Of a stretch of 64,000 nucleotides of DNA, positions 63,933 through 64,000 are shown in pieces. The notes beneath the pieces were generated by a model. It worked only from the letters and a program-made list of their open reading frames with translations. It was not told the DNA's origin and searched no databases. The position numbers were made by a program, and so were the translations under genes. The DNA comes from Planctomycetaceae bacterium. GTDB taxonomy: Bacteria; Planctomycetota; Planctomycetia; Planctomycetales; Planctomycetaceae. Positions within the stretch are counted from its first letter, which is position 1. The number at the start of each line of letters is the position of its first letter. Location: positions 1 through 64,000 of the forward strand of contig PBOJ01000049.1 in assembly GCA_002724315.1 (NCBI GenBank). The letters are read 5' to 3'.

Positions 63933-64000
63933 TCACCGTTGGTAAGCGGGCAGGTAGTGCATGTACACCTCCAGCACCAATGAGGCCATCGCGGTCCAGT
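63933..64000 (-). CDS. C-terminal end of a prenyltransferase/squalene-cyclase-repeat protein (partial)
   Basis: Only the stop and the last 21 full codons are inside the window; the gene continues past 64000. They read TAMASLVLEVYMHYLPAYQR at the end, matching the closing helix (ALAVLTLQVYYRYLPLYQ-type) of planctomycete prenyltransferase/squalene oxidase repeat proteins. Four bases separate it from the next gene, so it belongs to the same operon. The identification rests on this short tail only. Confidence 0.6.
   Translation of the reverse strand, partial: WTAMASLVLEVYMHYLPAYQR

Overview
The window is a high-GC chromosomal segment from a member of the phylum Planctomycetota. The assignment rests on families that are abundant mainly in that phylum: DUF1501 and DUF1549/DUF1553 pairs, a DUF1559 pilin-like protein, c-type cytochrome/WD40 fusions, duplicated DUF4159, a large MoxR/DUF58/BatA/DUF4175 operon, and an M50/HlyD 'hemolysin D'-type protein. 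I cannot name a genus from the sequence. There are about 40 protein genes, one tRNA gene, and no rRNA, CRISPR array, insertion sequence or prophage. No calls were checked against a database; families were recognised by eye from motifs and architecture.

Layout. 1-5.6 kb: a LamG/DUF6067-like glycosidase, an alpha/beta-hydrolase esterase and a small membrane protein. 5.6-8.2 kb: a Ser/Thr kinase and citrate synthase. 8.4-16.1 kb (minus): a tightly overlapping operon running DUF1501, PPC-domain protein, DUF1549/DUF1553 cytochrome-like protein, cytochrome c-WD40 protein. 16.2-22.8 kb: a small orphan, a long Lhr-type helicase and xylose isomerase. 22.9-28.6 kb: a lipoprotein, a DUF1559 pilin-like gene with an unusual leader (strong -35, 19-bp perfect palindrome, (GAA)9 tract against the start codon), an Arg/Asp/Glu-rich secreted repeat protein, a flavin reductase, an XRE-S24 self-cleaving repressor coupled to csrA, and a lower-GC gene-poor stretch with an orphan membrane protein. 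28.6-32.4 kb: an SGNH hydrolase, a DUF4838 protein and tRNA-Arg(ACG).

32.4-38.3 kb (plus): a HEAT-repeat membrane protein followed by a coupled HlyD adaptor, a PqqD-like/M50/HlyD/PDZ protein and an amidohydrolase; the last three overlap. 38.4-43.5 kb (plus): a second PSD-type operon (DUF6282-like metallohydrolase, DUF1549/DUF1553, DUF1501, WD40). 43.6-48.2 kb: a fused membrane/spermidine-synthase-like protein, an SGNH-like protein and a Gfo/Idh/MocA oxidoreductase.

48.3-64 kb (minus): one long gene series beginning beyond the right edge with a prenyltransferase/squalene-cyclase-repeat protein (only its last 21 full codons are here), then a secreted protein, a DUF4159-DUF4159 protein, MoxR ATPase, DUF58, BatA/VWA, a second VWA membrane protein, a giant DUF4175-like protein, a PA14-PKD-helical-repeat protein and a small secreted protein. 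It looks like a MoxR-chaperoned envelope complex with VWA adhesion modules and secreted partners. The least described candidates for follow-up are this cluster, the PqqD/M50/HlyD/PDZ operon, and the regulatory leaders of csrA and the DUF1559 gene.
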